DNA of 64,000 nt from Corynebacterium sp. CNJ-954 (GTDB lineage: Bacteria > Actinomycetota > Actinomycetes > Mycobacteriales > Mycobacteriaceae), in assembly GCF_001942345.1 (NCBI RefSeq), contig NZ_MKKI01000041.1, forward strand, positions 124,001-188,000, written 5' to 3'. Below are positions 8,975-18,391 of the stretch, in pieces. The notes under the pieces were generated by a model. It ran no database searches. It saw only the letters and a list, made by a program, of their open reading frames with translations, and had not been told where the DNA came from. Position numbers and translations under genes: made by a program. Each line of letters starts with the position of its first letter. The first letter of the stretch is position 1.

Positions 8975-9901
8975 ATGCCGAACGCACGCCGCACCGCCAG
9001 CGCCACTGTGCTCACTGTGCTCACTGTGCTCACTGTGCTCCTGGCCACCACCGCCTGTGCCCCCGGCGGCCGCGGTCCGGACGACCCCGTCTGCCCGAAC
9101 GGCACGATCGCCTTCGGCATCGAACCCTACGAGGCCCCCGACAAACTCGAACCCGCCTACCAGTTGATCGCCGACGACCTCAGCGACACCCTCGACTGCG
9201 AGGTCGACGTCCAGATCGTCGAAGACTACTCGGCCGAGGTACTCGCCATGCGCAACGGTTCGCTCAACCTCGGCCAGTTCGGGCCCCTCGGGTACGTCTT
9301 CGCCGACCGCATCGCCGATGCCGAACCCATCGTCTCCTTCGGGGACGCCGACGGAAAGCTCTCCACCTACACCGCCGGAATCTGGGTGTCGAAGGACTCC
9401 CCCGTCCAGAGCATCGGGGATCTGCGGGGCCGTCAACTCGCGCTCGGCGGGGTCGGCTCCACCTCGGGCGACGCCCTGCCCCGCATGGCCGTCTCTGAAG
9501 CGGGGCTTTCCGAGGACGACCTCACCATGGACTACACCGGCGGGCACCCCGAGGCCCTGCTGGCGCTGAAGAACGGTGCCGTCGACGCCGCCCAGATCAA
9601 CTCACAGACGCTGACCAGCGCCACCGCCGAAGGCACCTTCAACCCCGACGACTTCCGGCAGATCTGGACATCCGACCCGATCCCCAACGACCCGATCACC
9701 ATCCCCGGTGACGCCAACCCCGAGCTCAAGAAGAATCTCCGCGAAGCGCTCACCAGCCTCAGCCCGGAGACCGTCACTGAGGTCGCCGCCTTCCTCGACG
9801 TCGATCCCCCCGGTCCCCTCGTCACCGTCACCAAGGACGACTACCGCTCGCTCTTCCACCTCGCCGATGAACTCGGCATGACCCCTGAGGACGTCGAATG
9901 A
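8975..9901 (+). CDS. phnD: Phosphonate ABC transporter substrate-binding lipoprotein (PhnD)
   Basis: The 308-residue protein has a lipoprotein signal peptide ending in LLATTAC (lipidated Cys at residue 28), followed by a PhnD/PBP2-type domain. Family features include FGIEPYEAPDKLEPAYQLIADDLSD and LGGVGSTSGDALPRMAVSEAGL. The start at ATG 8975 is favoured because GAAAGG lies 7 bases upstream. A GTG at 8960 is in frame but lacks a ribosome site. The signal peptide contains four exact 9-base repeats (9005-9040). The stop overlaps phnC by 4 bases. It would deliver phosphonate or phosphite-type ligands to PhnCE. Confidence 0.9.
   Translation: MPNARRTASATVLTVLTVLTVLLATTACAPGGRGPDDPVCPNGTIAFGIEPYEAPDKLEPAYQLIADDLSDTLDCEVDVQIVEDYSAEVLAMRNGSLNLGQFGPLGYVFADRIADAEPIVSFGDADGKLSTYTAGIWVSKDSPVQSIGDLRGRQLALGGVGSTSGDALPRMAVSEAGLSEDDLTMDYTGGHPEALLALKNGAVDAAQINSQTLTSATAEGTFNPDDFRQIWTSDPIPNDPITIPGDANPELKKNLREALTSLSPETVTEVAAFLDVDPPGPLVTVTKDDYRSLFHLADELGMTPEDVE
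9005..9040. repeat. Four tandem 9-base repeats in the phnD signal sequence
   Basis: The unit ACTGTGCTC occurs four times in a row and encodes the Thr-Val-Leu repeat in the hydrophobic core of the PhnD lipoprotein signal peptide. Because the unit is a multiple of three, slippage would change signal-peptide length without breaking the frame. Confidence 0.9.
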
Positions 9902-10671
9902 CCGACCAGACAGCTGCCACCATGCCCCATCCCACCGACTTCACCACCGAACGCCTCGTCCGTGTCACCCACATCTCCAAGTGCTTCGGCGACAACCACG
10001 TCCTGCACGACATCTCCCTGGATGCCCACCGCGGCGAAATGGTCGCGCTGCTCGGGGCGAACGGCAGCGGAAAGTCGACGGCCCTCCGCATCATGGCCGG
10101 CCTCGACACCCACGACCGCGGAGACGTCTCCGTCCCCGCAGGTGTCGGCACCGCAATGATCTTCCAGAAAGTGCACCTCGTCCCACGGCGAACCGTCCTG
10201 GACAACGTCTGTGCAGGCGGTCTCGCCCACATCCCCGGCTGGCGCAGCCTGACACCACTGACCTTCCCGACGTCGCTCAAAGAGGAAGCGATGGGTTGCC
10301 TGGAGCGTGTCGGCCTCGCCGACCGTGCGCACCATCGGGCAGGATCCCTGTCCGGTGGCCAGCAGCAACGCGTCGCCGTCGCCCGGGCACTGTGTCAACG
10401 CGCCTCGGTGATCCTCGCCGACGAACCGACCTCGGCTCTCGACCCCACCGCCGCCCACCAGGTCATGGAGCTGCTCCGTGACATCACCCGTGACGCGGAC
10501 GTCGCCTGCATCGCGGTGGTCCACCAACCAGAACTCGCGCTGAACTACTGCGACTCCGTCATCGGGCTGTACCAGGGGCGGGTTGCGTTCAACCAACCGT
10601 CCACACTGACCGATCTCGACACCATCTCACGCCTCTACACCACCGACGGGAAACCGGAGAACCAGCGATGA
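9898..10671 (+). CDS. phnC: Phosphonate ABC transporter ATP-binding protein (PhnC)
   Basis: The 257-residue ATPase has Walker A LLGANGSGKST, a Q-loop at IFQKVHLV, signature LSGGQQQRVAVARAL and Walker B VILADEPTSALDP. It is read with 4-base overlaps to both phnD and phnE, which gives a tightly coupled D-C-E order. The region between Walker A and the signature includes the insert typical of PhnC (NVCAGGLAHIPGWRSLT, where PhnC proteins carry a tryptophan-arginine pair). It would energise uptake of phosphonates or related P compounds. Confidence 0.9.
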   Translation: MTDQTAATMPHPTDFTTERLVRVTHISKCFGDNHVLHDISLDAHRGEMVALLGANGSGKSTALRIMAGLDTHDRGDVSVPAGVGTAMIFQKVHLVPRRTVLDNVCAGGLAHIPGWRSLTPLTFPTSLKEEAMGCLERVGLADRAHHRAGSLSGGQQQRVAVARALCQRASVILADEPTSALDPTAAHQVMELLRDITRDADVACIAVVHQPELALNYCDSVIGLYQGRVAFNQPSTLTDLDTISRLYTTDGKPENQR

Positions 10672-11489
10672 CCACCACAGCCCCTTCCCCCGTCACGTCC
10701 TCACCCGTACCCCGACAGGACAACACCCGCAGAAACATCGGTTGGACAGTGGGACTTATCGCCCTGGTGACCGTGCACTGGGTGGCGGTCAGCAGCACCG
10801 ACTTCTACCTGGAACGACTCATCGCCGGCTGGTCGAACATCGTCAGCTTCTTCGCCGAGGCCATCCCGCCGGACCTCGACTGGGACAACGTCATCCGACC
10901 AGGACTGGACGGCCTGCTCACCACACTGTGGATCGGCCTGCTCGGCACGACATTCTCCGTCCCCTTCGCCGCAGTGCTCGCCATGGGCGCCGCCCGCACC
11001 GTGACGTCCAACAGGATCATCTACCAGGCGTGCCGCAGCATCCTATCCTTCCTGCGCGCCGTACCCGACATCGTCTTCGCACTGATCCTCATCACCGCGG
11101 TAGGACTCGGCCCTTTCGCCGGGGTCATGGCGCTGATCCTCCACAACACCGGAGTGATGGGCAAACTCTGGGCCGAGGCAGTCGAGGACACCGACCAGGG
11201 CCCCCAGACCGCACTGCGCACCGCCGGGGCGTCCCGCCTGCAACAGATCACACACGCCACCGTGCCGATGTCCCTGCCGCAGATCACCGGTCTACTGCTC
11301 TACCGCTTCGACGTGAATGTCCGTAGTTCGCTGGTCCTCGGGCTCGTCGGCGCCGGCGGGATCGGGCTTCTGATCAACCGGTCGATCAAGACCTTCCAGT
11401 TCGACGAGATGTTCACCTACATCATCATGGTGCTCATCCTCGTCGTGCTCGTCGACCAGTTCTCCGCCTGGCTGCGACGCCGGCTGTAG
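10668..11489 (+). CDS. phnE: Phosphonate ABC transporter permease (PhnE)
   Basis: The 273-residue membrane protein has about six helices. The PhnE-type N-terminal segment contains DFYLERLIAGW, followed by PDLDWDNVIRPGLDGLLTTLWIGLLGT. The EAA loop region is GASRLQQITHATVPMSLPQI, and GLVGAGGIGLLI is the characteristic glycine-rich stretch of PhnE. It ends the phosphonate operon, and its stop is 19 bases from the convergent aquaporin gene. No obvious T-tailed terminator separates them. Confidence 0.9.
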   Translation: MTTTAPSPVTSSPVPRQDNTRRNIGWTVGLIALVTVHWVAVSSTDFYLERLIAGWSNIVSFFAEAIPPDLDWDNVIRPGLDGLLTTLWIGLLGTTFSVPFAAVLAMGAARTVTSNRIIYQACRSILSFLRAVPDIVFALILITAVGLGPFAGVMALILHNTGVMGKLWAEAVEDTDQGPQTALRTAGASRLQQITHATVPMSLPQITGLLLYRFDVNVRSSLVLGLVGAGGIGLLINRSIKTFQFDEMFTYIIMVLILVVLVDQFSAWLRRRL

Positions 11490-11508
11490 GGCCCTGAAAC
11501 ACGTCGGG

Positions 11509-12276
11509 TCAGTTGCGCGCCCCGACCCTGGCCTCCTCCTCCGCAGCAGGCTCGTCCTCGTCCCCGGTGAGGAAGGCGTAACTCACACCCGCGATCGCGG
11601 CACCGACCAACGGGGCGACGATGAACAGCCACACCTGACCGAGGGCGCCCCCACCCGCGAACCACGCCACACCCAGCGACCGGGCCGGGTTCACCGAGGT
11701 ATTGGACACCGGGATGGAGATGAGGTGAATCAAGGTGAGGGTCAGGCCGATGGCCAGCGGGGCGAACCCAGCCGGGGCCTTCTTCGAGGTGACGCCCAGG
11801 ATCACCCACAGGAACACGGCGGTCAGCACAACCTCGGTGAGCGCGACCGCGGCGAGGGAGTAACCGTCCGGGGACAGGTCACCGTAGCCGTTGGTGGCGA
11901 AACCGGACTCTGACGCGCTGAAGCCGTCCTTCCCGTCCGCAATGACCCACAGCACCGCACCGGCCACCGTGGCGCCGACGACCTGGGTCACCCAGTAGGG
12001 CACGACAGCGGACCACTCGACGCGTTTCGCGACTGCGCAGCCGAGCGTCACCGCCGGATTGAAGTGTCCGCCGGAGATGTGGCCGACGGCGTAGGCGGCC
12101 GTGACCACGGTCAGACCGAAGGCAAGAGCGACACCGACGAAGCCGATGCCCATGTTGATGGTGTCGTCCGAGACGACCTTCGCGGCGAGGACGGCAGAAC
12201 CGCACCCGCCGAAGACCAGCCAGAACGTGCCGAGGAACTCAGCCCAGAGTCTCTTGGACATGGGAGGGGTGTACAT
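11509..12276 (-). CDS. aqpZ: Aquaporin Z-type water channel (MIP family)
   Basis: The 255-residue channel has six membrane helices and both NPA half-helix motifs: [13 protein letters not shown] in the first half and [11 protein letters not shown] in the second. The His beside the first NPA loop and the small residues near the second fit the water-selective AqpZ group rather than GlpF. The C-terminus is acidic ([17 protein letters not shown]). The start at 12276 has AAGGAG 6 bases upstream. MSKRLW at 12261 is a less likely start. It stands alone between the phosphonate operon and the left 67-base repeat, and is transcribed away from the repeat. Confidence 0.92.
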   Translation of the reverse strand: MYTPPMSKRLWAEFLGTFWLVFGGCGSAVLAAKVVSDDTINMGIGFVGVALAFGLTVVTAAYAVGHISGGHFNPAVTLGCAVAKRVEWSAVVPYWVTQVVGATVAGAVLWVIADGKDGFSASESGFATNGYGDLSPDGYSLAAVALTEVVLTAVFLWVILGVTSKKAPAGFAPLAIGLTLTLIHLISIPVSNTSVNPARSLGVAWFAGGGALGQVWLFIVAPLVGAAIAGVSYAFLTGDEDEPAAEEEARVGARN

Positions 12277-12408
12277 GGTGTCTCCTTGTTCAGTTGTGCC
12301 ACAGGGGCGGTACCTCTTAGTAACACGATTCCCGCATAATGGGAATACCCTGCATAAAGAATTCTGCGTGGACAGAAGCGGACGTTCTACTTGCCCACGG
12401 CACCATGC

Positions 12409-12475
12409 GAACCGGGCCCGGAGGCCGCGAGTCAGATCAACTCACGGCCTCCAGGCCCGGTCCTGTGCTGGTGCG
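12409..12475. repeat. 67-base direct repeat, left copy (imperfect palindrome)
   Basis: This stretch matches 28915-28981 at 64 of 67 positions in the same orientation. It contains a long inverted repeat with arms ACCGGGCCCGGAGGCCG and CGGCCTCCAGGCCCGGT (one mismatch) around a loop that itself pairs GAGT with ACTC, so the RNA would form a strong hairpin. It begins 44 bases beyond the stop of the minus-strand binding-protein gene, so it could be a terminator without a U-tract. It is also one border of the catabolic cluster. Confidence 0.85.
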
Positions 12476-12518
12476 AAGGTGGTCAGGTGCTCCGGTTCAG
12501 TACCTACGCACGGCGCCC

Positions 12519-13495
12519 TCACTCTCCCCCGGACCAGGCGAATTCAGAGGCATCATAGTCGCCGCTGATGATGTCCTGCTCAATCATCAGGTCGGCGATG
12601 TGCTGCAACGCGCCCTCGTCCATCTCAGTGAAGAAGACGGGCATCGGTATGTCCTGTGCAGTCCCCTCATCCATCTTGGCGATAGACGGTATCCAGTCTC
12701 GCCATGCCTGTTCATTCGCCAGAATGTCTTCGTTCGCGGCGTACAGCGCACGTGCGAACGCGGATGCTGTCTTCGGGTTGTTGTCGAGAAACTTCTTGCT
12801 GGACACGATGTTCGACGTGGCGATCTCTTTGTTCGGGCCGTCGGTCAGGTCAATAATCTGACGCATACCGGCAGCCCACGCTGCGCTGAGGAACGGCTCC
12901 GGCGAGTAGCCGACGTCAATCGCACCAGACTGGACTCCGGTGAGCATCTCGGTGAAGGGAACCTCAATGAATGTGGGCTTGACGTCCACACCCAGGGAAT
13001 CTGCGAGCGCATTGAAGGTCACGTCACCGGTATTGTTGGTGTTGTTGATACCAATCGTCTTTCCGTCCAGATCCTCAATACCCTGGATATCTGAATCAGG
13101 ATCGACATACATCGCGATAGAGTTGTCAGCCGATCCACTCACGAGCGCGGCAGTCTCGATCGGCATGCCGTTGTCGGTAGCACTTACGGTGTTGAACGTG
13201 GTCGACGTGGTGAAATCGAGTTCGCCGCTGGCAACCATTTGCGCCCCCACGGGCCCACCCTGCACAGCTCGATGGAAACGTTGAGGCCCTCATCCTCGAA
13301 GAACCCGTTCTCTTCGGCCCACCACAGCGTGGAATAGTCGGCAAGCGGCAGCGCACCGACACTGATGTCGGTCTGCTCGATGCCGTTGGGGCCAGCGCCT
13401 CCCGTCGAGGAATCAGCTCCTCCTCCACATGCGGATGCGGTGATCAGAAGAGTCGCCGCGCCCATCGCACCGACCGCTCTCGTTGTCTTGAACAT
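12519..13495 (-). pseudogene. ABC transporter substrate-binding lipoprotein (SsuA/TauA/NMT1 type), frameshifted
   Basis: The gene starts at 13495 with a GGAGG site 5 bases upstream. It encodes a lipoprotein signal peptide with lipobox TASAC, then a domain beginning ISVGALPLADYSTLWWAEENGFFEDEGL. The frame breaks at about 13264. The following frame carries the rest: GGPVGAQMVASGELDFTTST, then GKTIGINNTNNTGD, through FTEMLTGVQSGAIDVGYSPEPF to the end. Adding one G (GAGCTG-GTGCAG instead of GAGCTGTGCAG) restores a single protein of about 325 residues. It is the last gene of the long minus-strand operon and would bind the small organic substrate of that pathway. Single-base loss in a GG run suggests sequencing error. 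Confidence 0.82.
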
Positions 13496-13547
13496 TCTTC
13501 CTCCAAAGTCGATGCGACGTACAGAAGACCGCATGTCGCGAGTGTGA

Positions 13548-14363
13548 TCAGGTGTGACGAATCTCAGCCGCAGTAGCCGACGGCCGGAGAAGCGACGTGA
13601 CATGCGCACGGATATCGATGAACTCCTTCGATGTCTTGGTGCTCAGGTGGTCACGCGGACGCTCCAGACCAACATTGATCACCTCTGCCACCACACTCGG
13701 CGGTTTCGACAGCACCACGATCTGGTCCGCCAGGTAGACGCTTTCGTCAATGTCGTGGGTGACGACCAGGACGGTGACCCCCAACCGGGCCTGGATGGTC
13801 ATCAGCAAGTCCTCCAAGTCGGCGCGGGTCTGCGCATCCACGGAGGCGTACGGTTCATCCATCAACAGTAGCTTCGGCTCTGAGGCGAGAGCGCGGGCTA
13901 TTGCCACCCGCTGCTGCATGCCACCGGACATCTGCCACGGGTAAAGCTGTTCCTTTCCCGCTAGGCCGACGGCGTCGATACTCTCCCGGACCCTTCTTTT
14001 CCGCTCCTCGGCGGGCAGGCTGCGGATCGGGAACGCGATGTTCTTGTCGACTCGCATCCAGGGGAACAAGGAACGCGAATAGTCCTGGAAGACCATCGCC
14101 AGGCCTTCGGGAACGCCGTTGACCTGTTCTCCTTCGAAGACGGCGGTGCCCTCGCTGGGTTTCTCCAACCCCGAGATCATCCGCAGCAGCGTGGATTTCC
14201 CACAGCCGGACGGGCCGACGATCACCGTGATGTTGTGAGCGGGGACAGTGGCCGTAATCGACCGCACCGCGAGGTTACCTCCGTACCGTTTGGACAGTCC
14301 GTCCAGCTCAAGCTCCGGAGGAGCCATGGCGGACGTCGTCGTTGTAGCAGTTGTGTCAGTCAT
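13548..14363 (-). CDS. ABC transporter ATP-binding protein (SsuB/TauB/NrtD type)
   Basis: The 271-residue ATPase has Walker [10 protein letters not shown], signature [15 protein letters not shown] and Walker [14 protein letters not shown]. These are all typical of the nitrate/sulfonate/taurine class, which also imports aromatic acids in actinobacteria. The frame extends upstream to 14438, but the ATG at 14363 overlaps the permease stop by 8 bases (ATGACTGA) and gives the normal family N-terminus. It is the third transporter gene in the order permease, permease, ATPase, binding protein. The substrate is unknown, but genetic linkage to ring-cleavage enzymes favours an aromatic compound. Confidence 0.9.
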   Translation of the reverse strand: MTDTTATTTTSAMAPPELELDGLSKRYGGNLAVRSITATVPAHNITVIVGPSGCGKSTLLRMISGLEKPSEGTAVFEGEQVNGVPEGLAMVFQDYSRSLFPWMRVDKNIAFPIRSLPAEERKRRVRESIDAVGLAGKEQLYPWQMSGGMQQRVAIARALASEPKLLLMDEPYASVDAQTRADLEDLLMTIQARLGVTVLVVTHDIDESVYLADQIVVLSKPPSVVAEVINVGLERPRDHLSTKTSKEFIDIRAHVTSLLRPSATAAEIRHT

Positions 14364-15285
14364 TTTGAGCAGTGACTCCTCTGTGCCACGCCAGGACGCG
14401 GCGTTCAATGGTCTTGAAGATGACGTTGAAGACCACACCGATGATGACGAGCATGATCAGTACGGCGAAGAAGGTTCCGAAATCGAAGTTGCGTTGCGAT
14501 TGGATGAGCAGGAAGCCAAGCCCGTTCTCCGAACGCTGTAGTTCCGAGATGATCATCATGATCAACGAGTAGGACATGGAGGTACGGATTCCGGCGAATA
14601 TCTTGGGTGCAGCGCCAGGAAGGACGATGAAGACGAGCACCCTGTACGCCGGGATACGGAAGACCTGCGCGGCTTGCGACCGTGCCTCTCCCACCGCGCC
14701 GACGCCGTCAATGGTGTTGAGCAGAACCGGCCACACTACGGCGAATGCGATGAGGAAGATCTTCGGCGCGTCCCCGATGCCGAACAGGATGAAGAAAACT
14801 CCCAGAAGGGCAGGGGACGGCAATGACCGCCCCAGGTGCACCAGCGGCTGGAACAGTCCGGTGAGGATCGTGGACATGCCCAGCGCTACACCGACGACGA
14901 TGCCGACAATGATCGCCAGGCCGAGACCGACGAGCGCACGGTAGAGGCTTGGAAGAGTGTGGTCCACCACGGCAGTGCCTAGGATGAATTCGTTCCAGAA
15001 TGTCTGGACCGCCTCGTAGGGAGTGGGGACGAAGAGGCCACTGGTCTCTCCCAGTGACACTATCCACCAGGCGACGACAATGAGGACCGGCACACTGAGC
15101 CGTAGCAGCACCGTCCGTCCCGCTGCTGCCGTCCGGGTTCGAGGGCCGCCTGACGTCCGTGACTGCGATGTTGCCTCAGCCGGACTCCTCCGGCCACCTG
15201 TGCGTCCCGGGACCACCCCCGTCGTTCCTGTCCCGACGTGTGGGTTCCTCGCCGTCCGAGGGGGTGTGTTGGTCAGATCAGTCAT
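14356..15285 (-). CDS. ABC transporter permease (SsuC/TauC type), second of two
   Basis: The 309-residue protein has an extended, Arg/Thr-rich N-terminus of about 65 residues before the first helix ([20 protein letters not shown]). The permease core follows, with a [26 protein letters not shown]-like loop and about six helices. Its start overlaps the stop of the first permease by 4 bases, and its stop overlaps the ATPase start by 8. With the next entry it probably forms a heterodimeric channel, since the two permeases are clearly related but not identical. Confidence 0.9.
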   Translation of the reverse strand: MTDLTNTPPRTARNPHVGTGTTGVVPGRTGGRRSPAEATSQSRTSGGPRTRTAAAGRTVLLRLSVPVLIVVAWWIVSLGETSGLFVPTPYEAVQTFWNEFILGTAVVDHTLPSLYRALVGLGLAIIVGIVVGVALGMSTILTGLFQPLVHLGRSLPSPALLGVFFILFGIGDAPKIFLIAFAVVWPVLLNTIDGVGAVGEARSQAAQVFRIPAYRVLVFIVLPGAAPKIFAGIRTSMSYSLIMMIISELQRSENGLGFLLIQSQRNFDFGTFFAVLIMLVIIGVVFNVIFKTIERRVLAWHRGVTAQND

Positions 15286-16073
15286 TGTTCCAGTCCTCTC
15301 TTCCAGGCGAACAGGAGGGAATCGGCCTGTGCGAGCACCAGGTTGACGATCACGCCGATGATGCCGGCGATGACGGTCGCCGCGTAGACCGCGTCCAGGT
15401 TCACAGCATTCGCCGACTGAGTCAGGATGAAGCCACCTATACCGGACCCGTCCCCGACGAGGAGTTCAACCGACACCGCGACGAGCAAACCGATGGATGC
15501 TGAAATGCGGATGCCCGTGAACGCGAAAGGGAGGGCGGCGGGGATCTTGATCCTTGCCAGGATCTGCATGCTGGTGAGACCGAAAGTGCGGGCGGTATTC
15601 ACTGACGTGGGGTCCACCCCACGTACCCCGTACATTGTGTTGAGCAGGATCGGCCAGACACAGGCCAGTGCGACGGCAATAGACAGCGACATCATCCCCC
15701 GCCCGGCGAGAAGCACAAGGATCGGTGCCAGCGCGACCGACGGCAAGACGCGGAACGCCTCCACCGGCCATTCAAAGGCCGTGTGCCAGGCGGAGAAGGC
15801 ACCCATCAAACCGCCCAGCACCACACCGGCAATGCAGGCCAGGAGCATCCCCAACCCCCACTCCCCCAAGGTGAACAGGACTTCGCTCCAGAACCCGGCA
15901 TCGGGTAAGAGATCGATCGCGCCCCCGATAACCTGGCTCGGGATCGGGAGTCCCTCCGTGGTGATGATGCCGGACCGCAGGATGACCTCAGCAACGAGGC
16001 CACTGCCGACGACACCGAGGATGCCGAGGCCGACTGCACTGGGAGTGGAGAGGGGGTCACGTACGACTTTCAC
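15282..16073 (-). CDS. ABC transporter permease (SsuC/TauC type), first of two
   Basis: The 263-residue permease has about six helices. Its ATPase-contact loop reads PTSVNTARTFGLTSMQILARIKIPAALPF. The open frame reaches 16139, but GTG at 16073 is preferred. It overlaps the monooxygenase stop (GTGA) and has a GAGGAG ribosome site 6 bases upstream. Tight overlaps on both sides place transport in the same transcript as the catabolic enzymes. Confidence 0.88.
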   Translation of the reverse strand: MKVVRDPLSTPSAVGLGILGVVGSGLVAEVILRSGIITTEGLPIPSQVIGGAIDLLPDAGFWSEVLFTLGEWGLGMLLACIAGVVLGGLMGAFSAWHTAFEWPVEAFRVLPSVALAPILVLLAGRGMMSLSIAVALACVWPILLNTMYGVRGVDPTSVNTARTFGLTSMQILARIKIPAALPFAFTGIRISASIGLLVAVSVELLVGDGSGIGGFILTQSANAVNLDAVYAATVIAGIIGVIVNLVLAQADSLLFAWKRGLEQ

Positions 16074-17227
16074 TGGTGGCTCCTCTCCGTCGTCGGCAGG
16101 GCGAGTGGGACGTTCCACGCGTCGTAGTCGTACAACCAATCGGCCTCATCGCCGGATTTGAGCCAGTCGTTGGCGCGTGAGGTCAACTGGATACGGGCGG
16201 TGCGCTCGTGACGGGCCTCCTCGTACGCACGTAGGCGCGCAGGCACTGACACGTCGCGGCCTTCAGTCAGCGCTCGGCACAGCACCACCGCGTCTTCGAT
16301 TGCCTGTCCGGCCCCCTGCGCCATGAACGGTGTCATGGGATGACACGCGTCCCCGAGAAGGGTGACCCGGTTGTCGCTCCACCGTGGCATCGGATCGCGT
16401 ACCCTCAGTGCAGACTTCATCACCTGGTCGCAGGCACCGAGGATCTCAGCCACCTCGGGATGGAAGTCGGCGTACTGCTCACGGAACTCAGTCGCGTTGG
16501 CCGTGGTGGTCCATGATTCCGCAGTCCATTCCTCCTCACCGGCCGTTGCGAAGACGAAGAGGTCCTGTCCACGGTTCAGAGGGAACGTGACCAGTTGCCG
16601 TTCAGAGTCTGGACCCCACCACTTGGTGAACGAGTCCAGGTTCGGTACACCAGGCAGTCGGGAACCCGGGACAACCGTCCGGTAAGCGACGAGCCCGGTG
16701 TACTCGGCGTCCTGTTCCCCGAACAGACTGTCGCGCACCACGGAGTGGATGCCGTCCGCACCCACCAGGACGTCGGCCTCGACGGGCGGTTGACCGCTGC
16801 TGAAATGCAGTCGCACACGGTCGTCGAGGTTCTCGACCTGCCCGAGACGATGCCCCAGGTGGAGCACATCATCGGGAAGCAGTGCACGGAGGGCGTCAAG
16901 CAGGCTGGCACGGTGCACCGTCAACTGTGGTGCCCCGTACCGTTCCTCCGCCGAATCTCCCATCGGAAGGTCCGACGTGACCTCTCCACTGTCCCAACGA
17001 CGACTCAACCGTCGCCGAGGCCGGGCACCGGTGGTCCGGAGCGTGGCACCGACCTCAGTGTGCAGTCCGTCGAGAGCGCGTGTCGAATTCGGCGTCAGGT
17101 TCACGTCTGCACCGACCTGACCGAACTCCGGAGCCTGTTCGTACACCGCGACGTCCACGCCGCGTTGAATCAGGCCCAGTGCCAGCGCGAGTCCGCCGAC
17201 ACCACCACCTGCGATTGCTGTCTTCAT
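16070..17227 (-). CDS. FAD-dependent aromatic monooxygenase (salicylate/6-hydroxynicotinate hydroxylase-like)
   Basis: The 385-residue flavoprotein belongs to the single-component group A hydroxylases. The N-terminal FAD motif is IAGGGVGGLALALGL. The central VGADGIHSVVRDSLFG matches the DG fingerprint that binds both FAD and NAD(P)H. The second FAD motif is LLGDACHPMTPFMAQGAGQAIEDA. Such enzymes hydroxylate an aromatic or heteroaromatic ring next to a carboxylate or hydroxyl, sometimes with decarboxylation. It sits between the Rieske oxygenase and the transporter permeases. The exact substrate is not predictable from sequence alone. Confidence 0.88.
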   Translation of the reverse strand: MKTAIAGGGVGGLALALGLIQRGVDVAVYEQAPEFGQVGADVNLTPNSTRALDGLHTEVGATLRTTGARPRRRLSRRWDSGEVTSDLPMGDSAEERYGAPQLTVHRASLLDALRALLPDDVLHLGHRLGQVENLDDRVRLHFSSGQPPVEADVLVGADGIHSVVRDSLFGEQDAEYTGLVAYRTVVPGSRLPGVPNLDSFTKWWGPDSERQLVTFPLNRGQDLFVFATAGEEEWTAESWTTTANATEFREQYADFHPEVAEILGACDQVMKSALRVRDPMPRWSDNRVTLLGDACHPMTPFMAQGAGQAIEDAVVLCRALTEGRDVSVPARLRAYEEARHERTARIQLTSRANDWLKSGDEADWLYDYDAWNVPLALPTTERSHQ

Positions 17228-17283
17228 TCTCTTCTCCTTGAGTCTGCAGGAACCGGTGGTGTCGTCATCCGCCGGTTGCCCTG

Positions 17284-18384
17284 TTAAGCGGTTGCAGCTG
17301 TTGCTTCGGTCGTGTTCCGGTTCCCGGTAGGCCTGGTGCGTGCACCGCCGGACGGGCCGCTGCCTGCCATGGCCTTCGCCTGCCGCTTCGCCTGTTTCCG
17401 GAACAACCGGCGGATCCGCATCACCCCGAGATCATGCTGGTACAGGTTCTCGGCGGCATCGGCGTCCGGCGCCATCCCCTCGAGCATGATCCGGTCCTGT
17501 TCGAGCACTTCCCAGTGCCGCGGTTCCAGGGTTGTCTTGTACAGGAAACGCCAGGTGTCGCGGAGCCAACCCGACACCTTCCGGTAACGCCAGAAGAACA
17601 CTCCACAGCTGGTCGCATCGATCGGGATAACCATCCCGACGATGCCGAATGCACCACCGGGGCCGGCCGACGGCGGGTACGGAATAGAAAGGTCGACCCA
17701 GTCGGCACCGGTGTCGCACAACTCCACCCAGTCAAAGTTCACGCCAACCTGATCGGTCTTTTCGAAGAAGAACCCCCGATCAGACTCACGGATCTGGAAC
17801 TTCGCCTTCGTATCTCCCTCCGACATCGAGTGTGAGTCGTGGTGGAGGAACGTCCCGTGCATCGGGTCGAGCAGGTTCTCCAGGCCGAAGCGCCAGTTGC
17901 AGTCCCACTCGGCGTAGCACAGGAAAGAGGAGATCCCGTCGTCGGTGAGCGGGTCCGGGAAGGTCAGTTCGGCGGGTTCCGCGTCGGCGTCAGTACCGAA
18001 CCATGCGAAGACCGCACCCGCGAGTTCCCGGACAACCGGAGCGGTCACCAGTCGCTGTCCTTCGATCTCACATCCGGGCATGCCCGGTACTGCCCGCACA
18101 GTTCCGGTGCCGTCAACCTGGACACCGTGGTACTTGCATCCGACACGGTCGCCCAGGTGAGTGGCCTGGCTCAGCGGAGCACCACGGTGGGGACACCGGT
18201 CCTCCAACATGCTCACTTTTCCAGCGGTATCGCGGTACAGGATCCAGTCCTGTCCGAGCCGACGGAGCTTCTCAATCCGTCCGGGCTGGATGAAGGAGGA
18301 CGGGCACACCGCATACCAGCGGTCACGGAGGCCGTTCCTGTACAGGAAGTCCTCGGAAATTTCGGGGCTGTAGTAGTTGGCCAT
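17284..18384 (-). CDS. Rieske [2Fe-2S] ring-hydroxylating oxygenase, alpha subunit
   Basis: The 366-residue protein has a Rieske cluster site with Cys64-x-His66 (CPHRG) and Cys83-x2-His86 (CKYHG). The mononuclear iron site is Asp173, His176 and His181 in LLDPMHGTFLHHD. This is the layout of single-subunit (no beta subunit) phthalate-, vanillate- and dicamba-type oxygenases, which hydroxylate or O/N-demethylate aromatics. Electrons would come from the PDR-type reductase two genes upstream. The C-terminus after about residue 340 is a low-complexity Ala/Thr/Arg tail. A small 71-residue gene lies directly upstream. Confidence 0.92.
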   Translation of the reverse strand: MANYYSPEISEDFLYRNGLRDRWYAVCPSSFIQPGRIEKLRRLGQDWILYRDTAGKVSMLEDRCPHRGAPLSQATHLGDRVGCKYHGVQVDGTGTVRAVPGMPGCEIEGQRLVTAPVVRELAGAVFAWFGTDADAEPAELTFPDPLTDDGISSFLCYAEWDCNWRFGLENLLDPMHGTFLHHDSHSMSEGDTKAKFQIRESDRGFFFEKTDQVGVNFDWVELCDTGADWVDLSIPYPPSAGPGGAFGIVGMVIPIDATSCGVFFWRYRKVSGWLRDTWRFLYKTTLEPRHWEVLEQDRIMLEGMAPDADAAENLYQHDLGVMRIRRLFRKQAKRQAKAMAGSGPSGGARTRPTGNRNTTEATAATA

Positions 18385-18391
18385 TGGTCAT

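Noticed and set aside
9005..9040. Tandem repeats considered as a CRISPR or origin iteron array
   Set aside because: The units are contiguous, 9 bases long, lack spacers and are in frame inside a signal peptide.
11490..11508. Possible terminator between phnE and the aquaporin gene
   Set aside because: The 19-base gap holds no stable stem or T-run.
12409..12475. Repeat considered as a tRNA-linked attachment site or CRISPR unit
   Set aside because: No tRNA, integrase or repeat-spacer array is present; only two copies occur, 16.5 kb apart.
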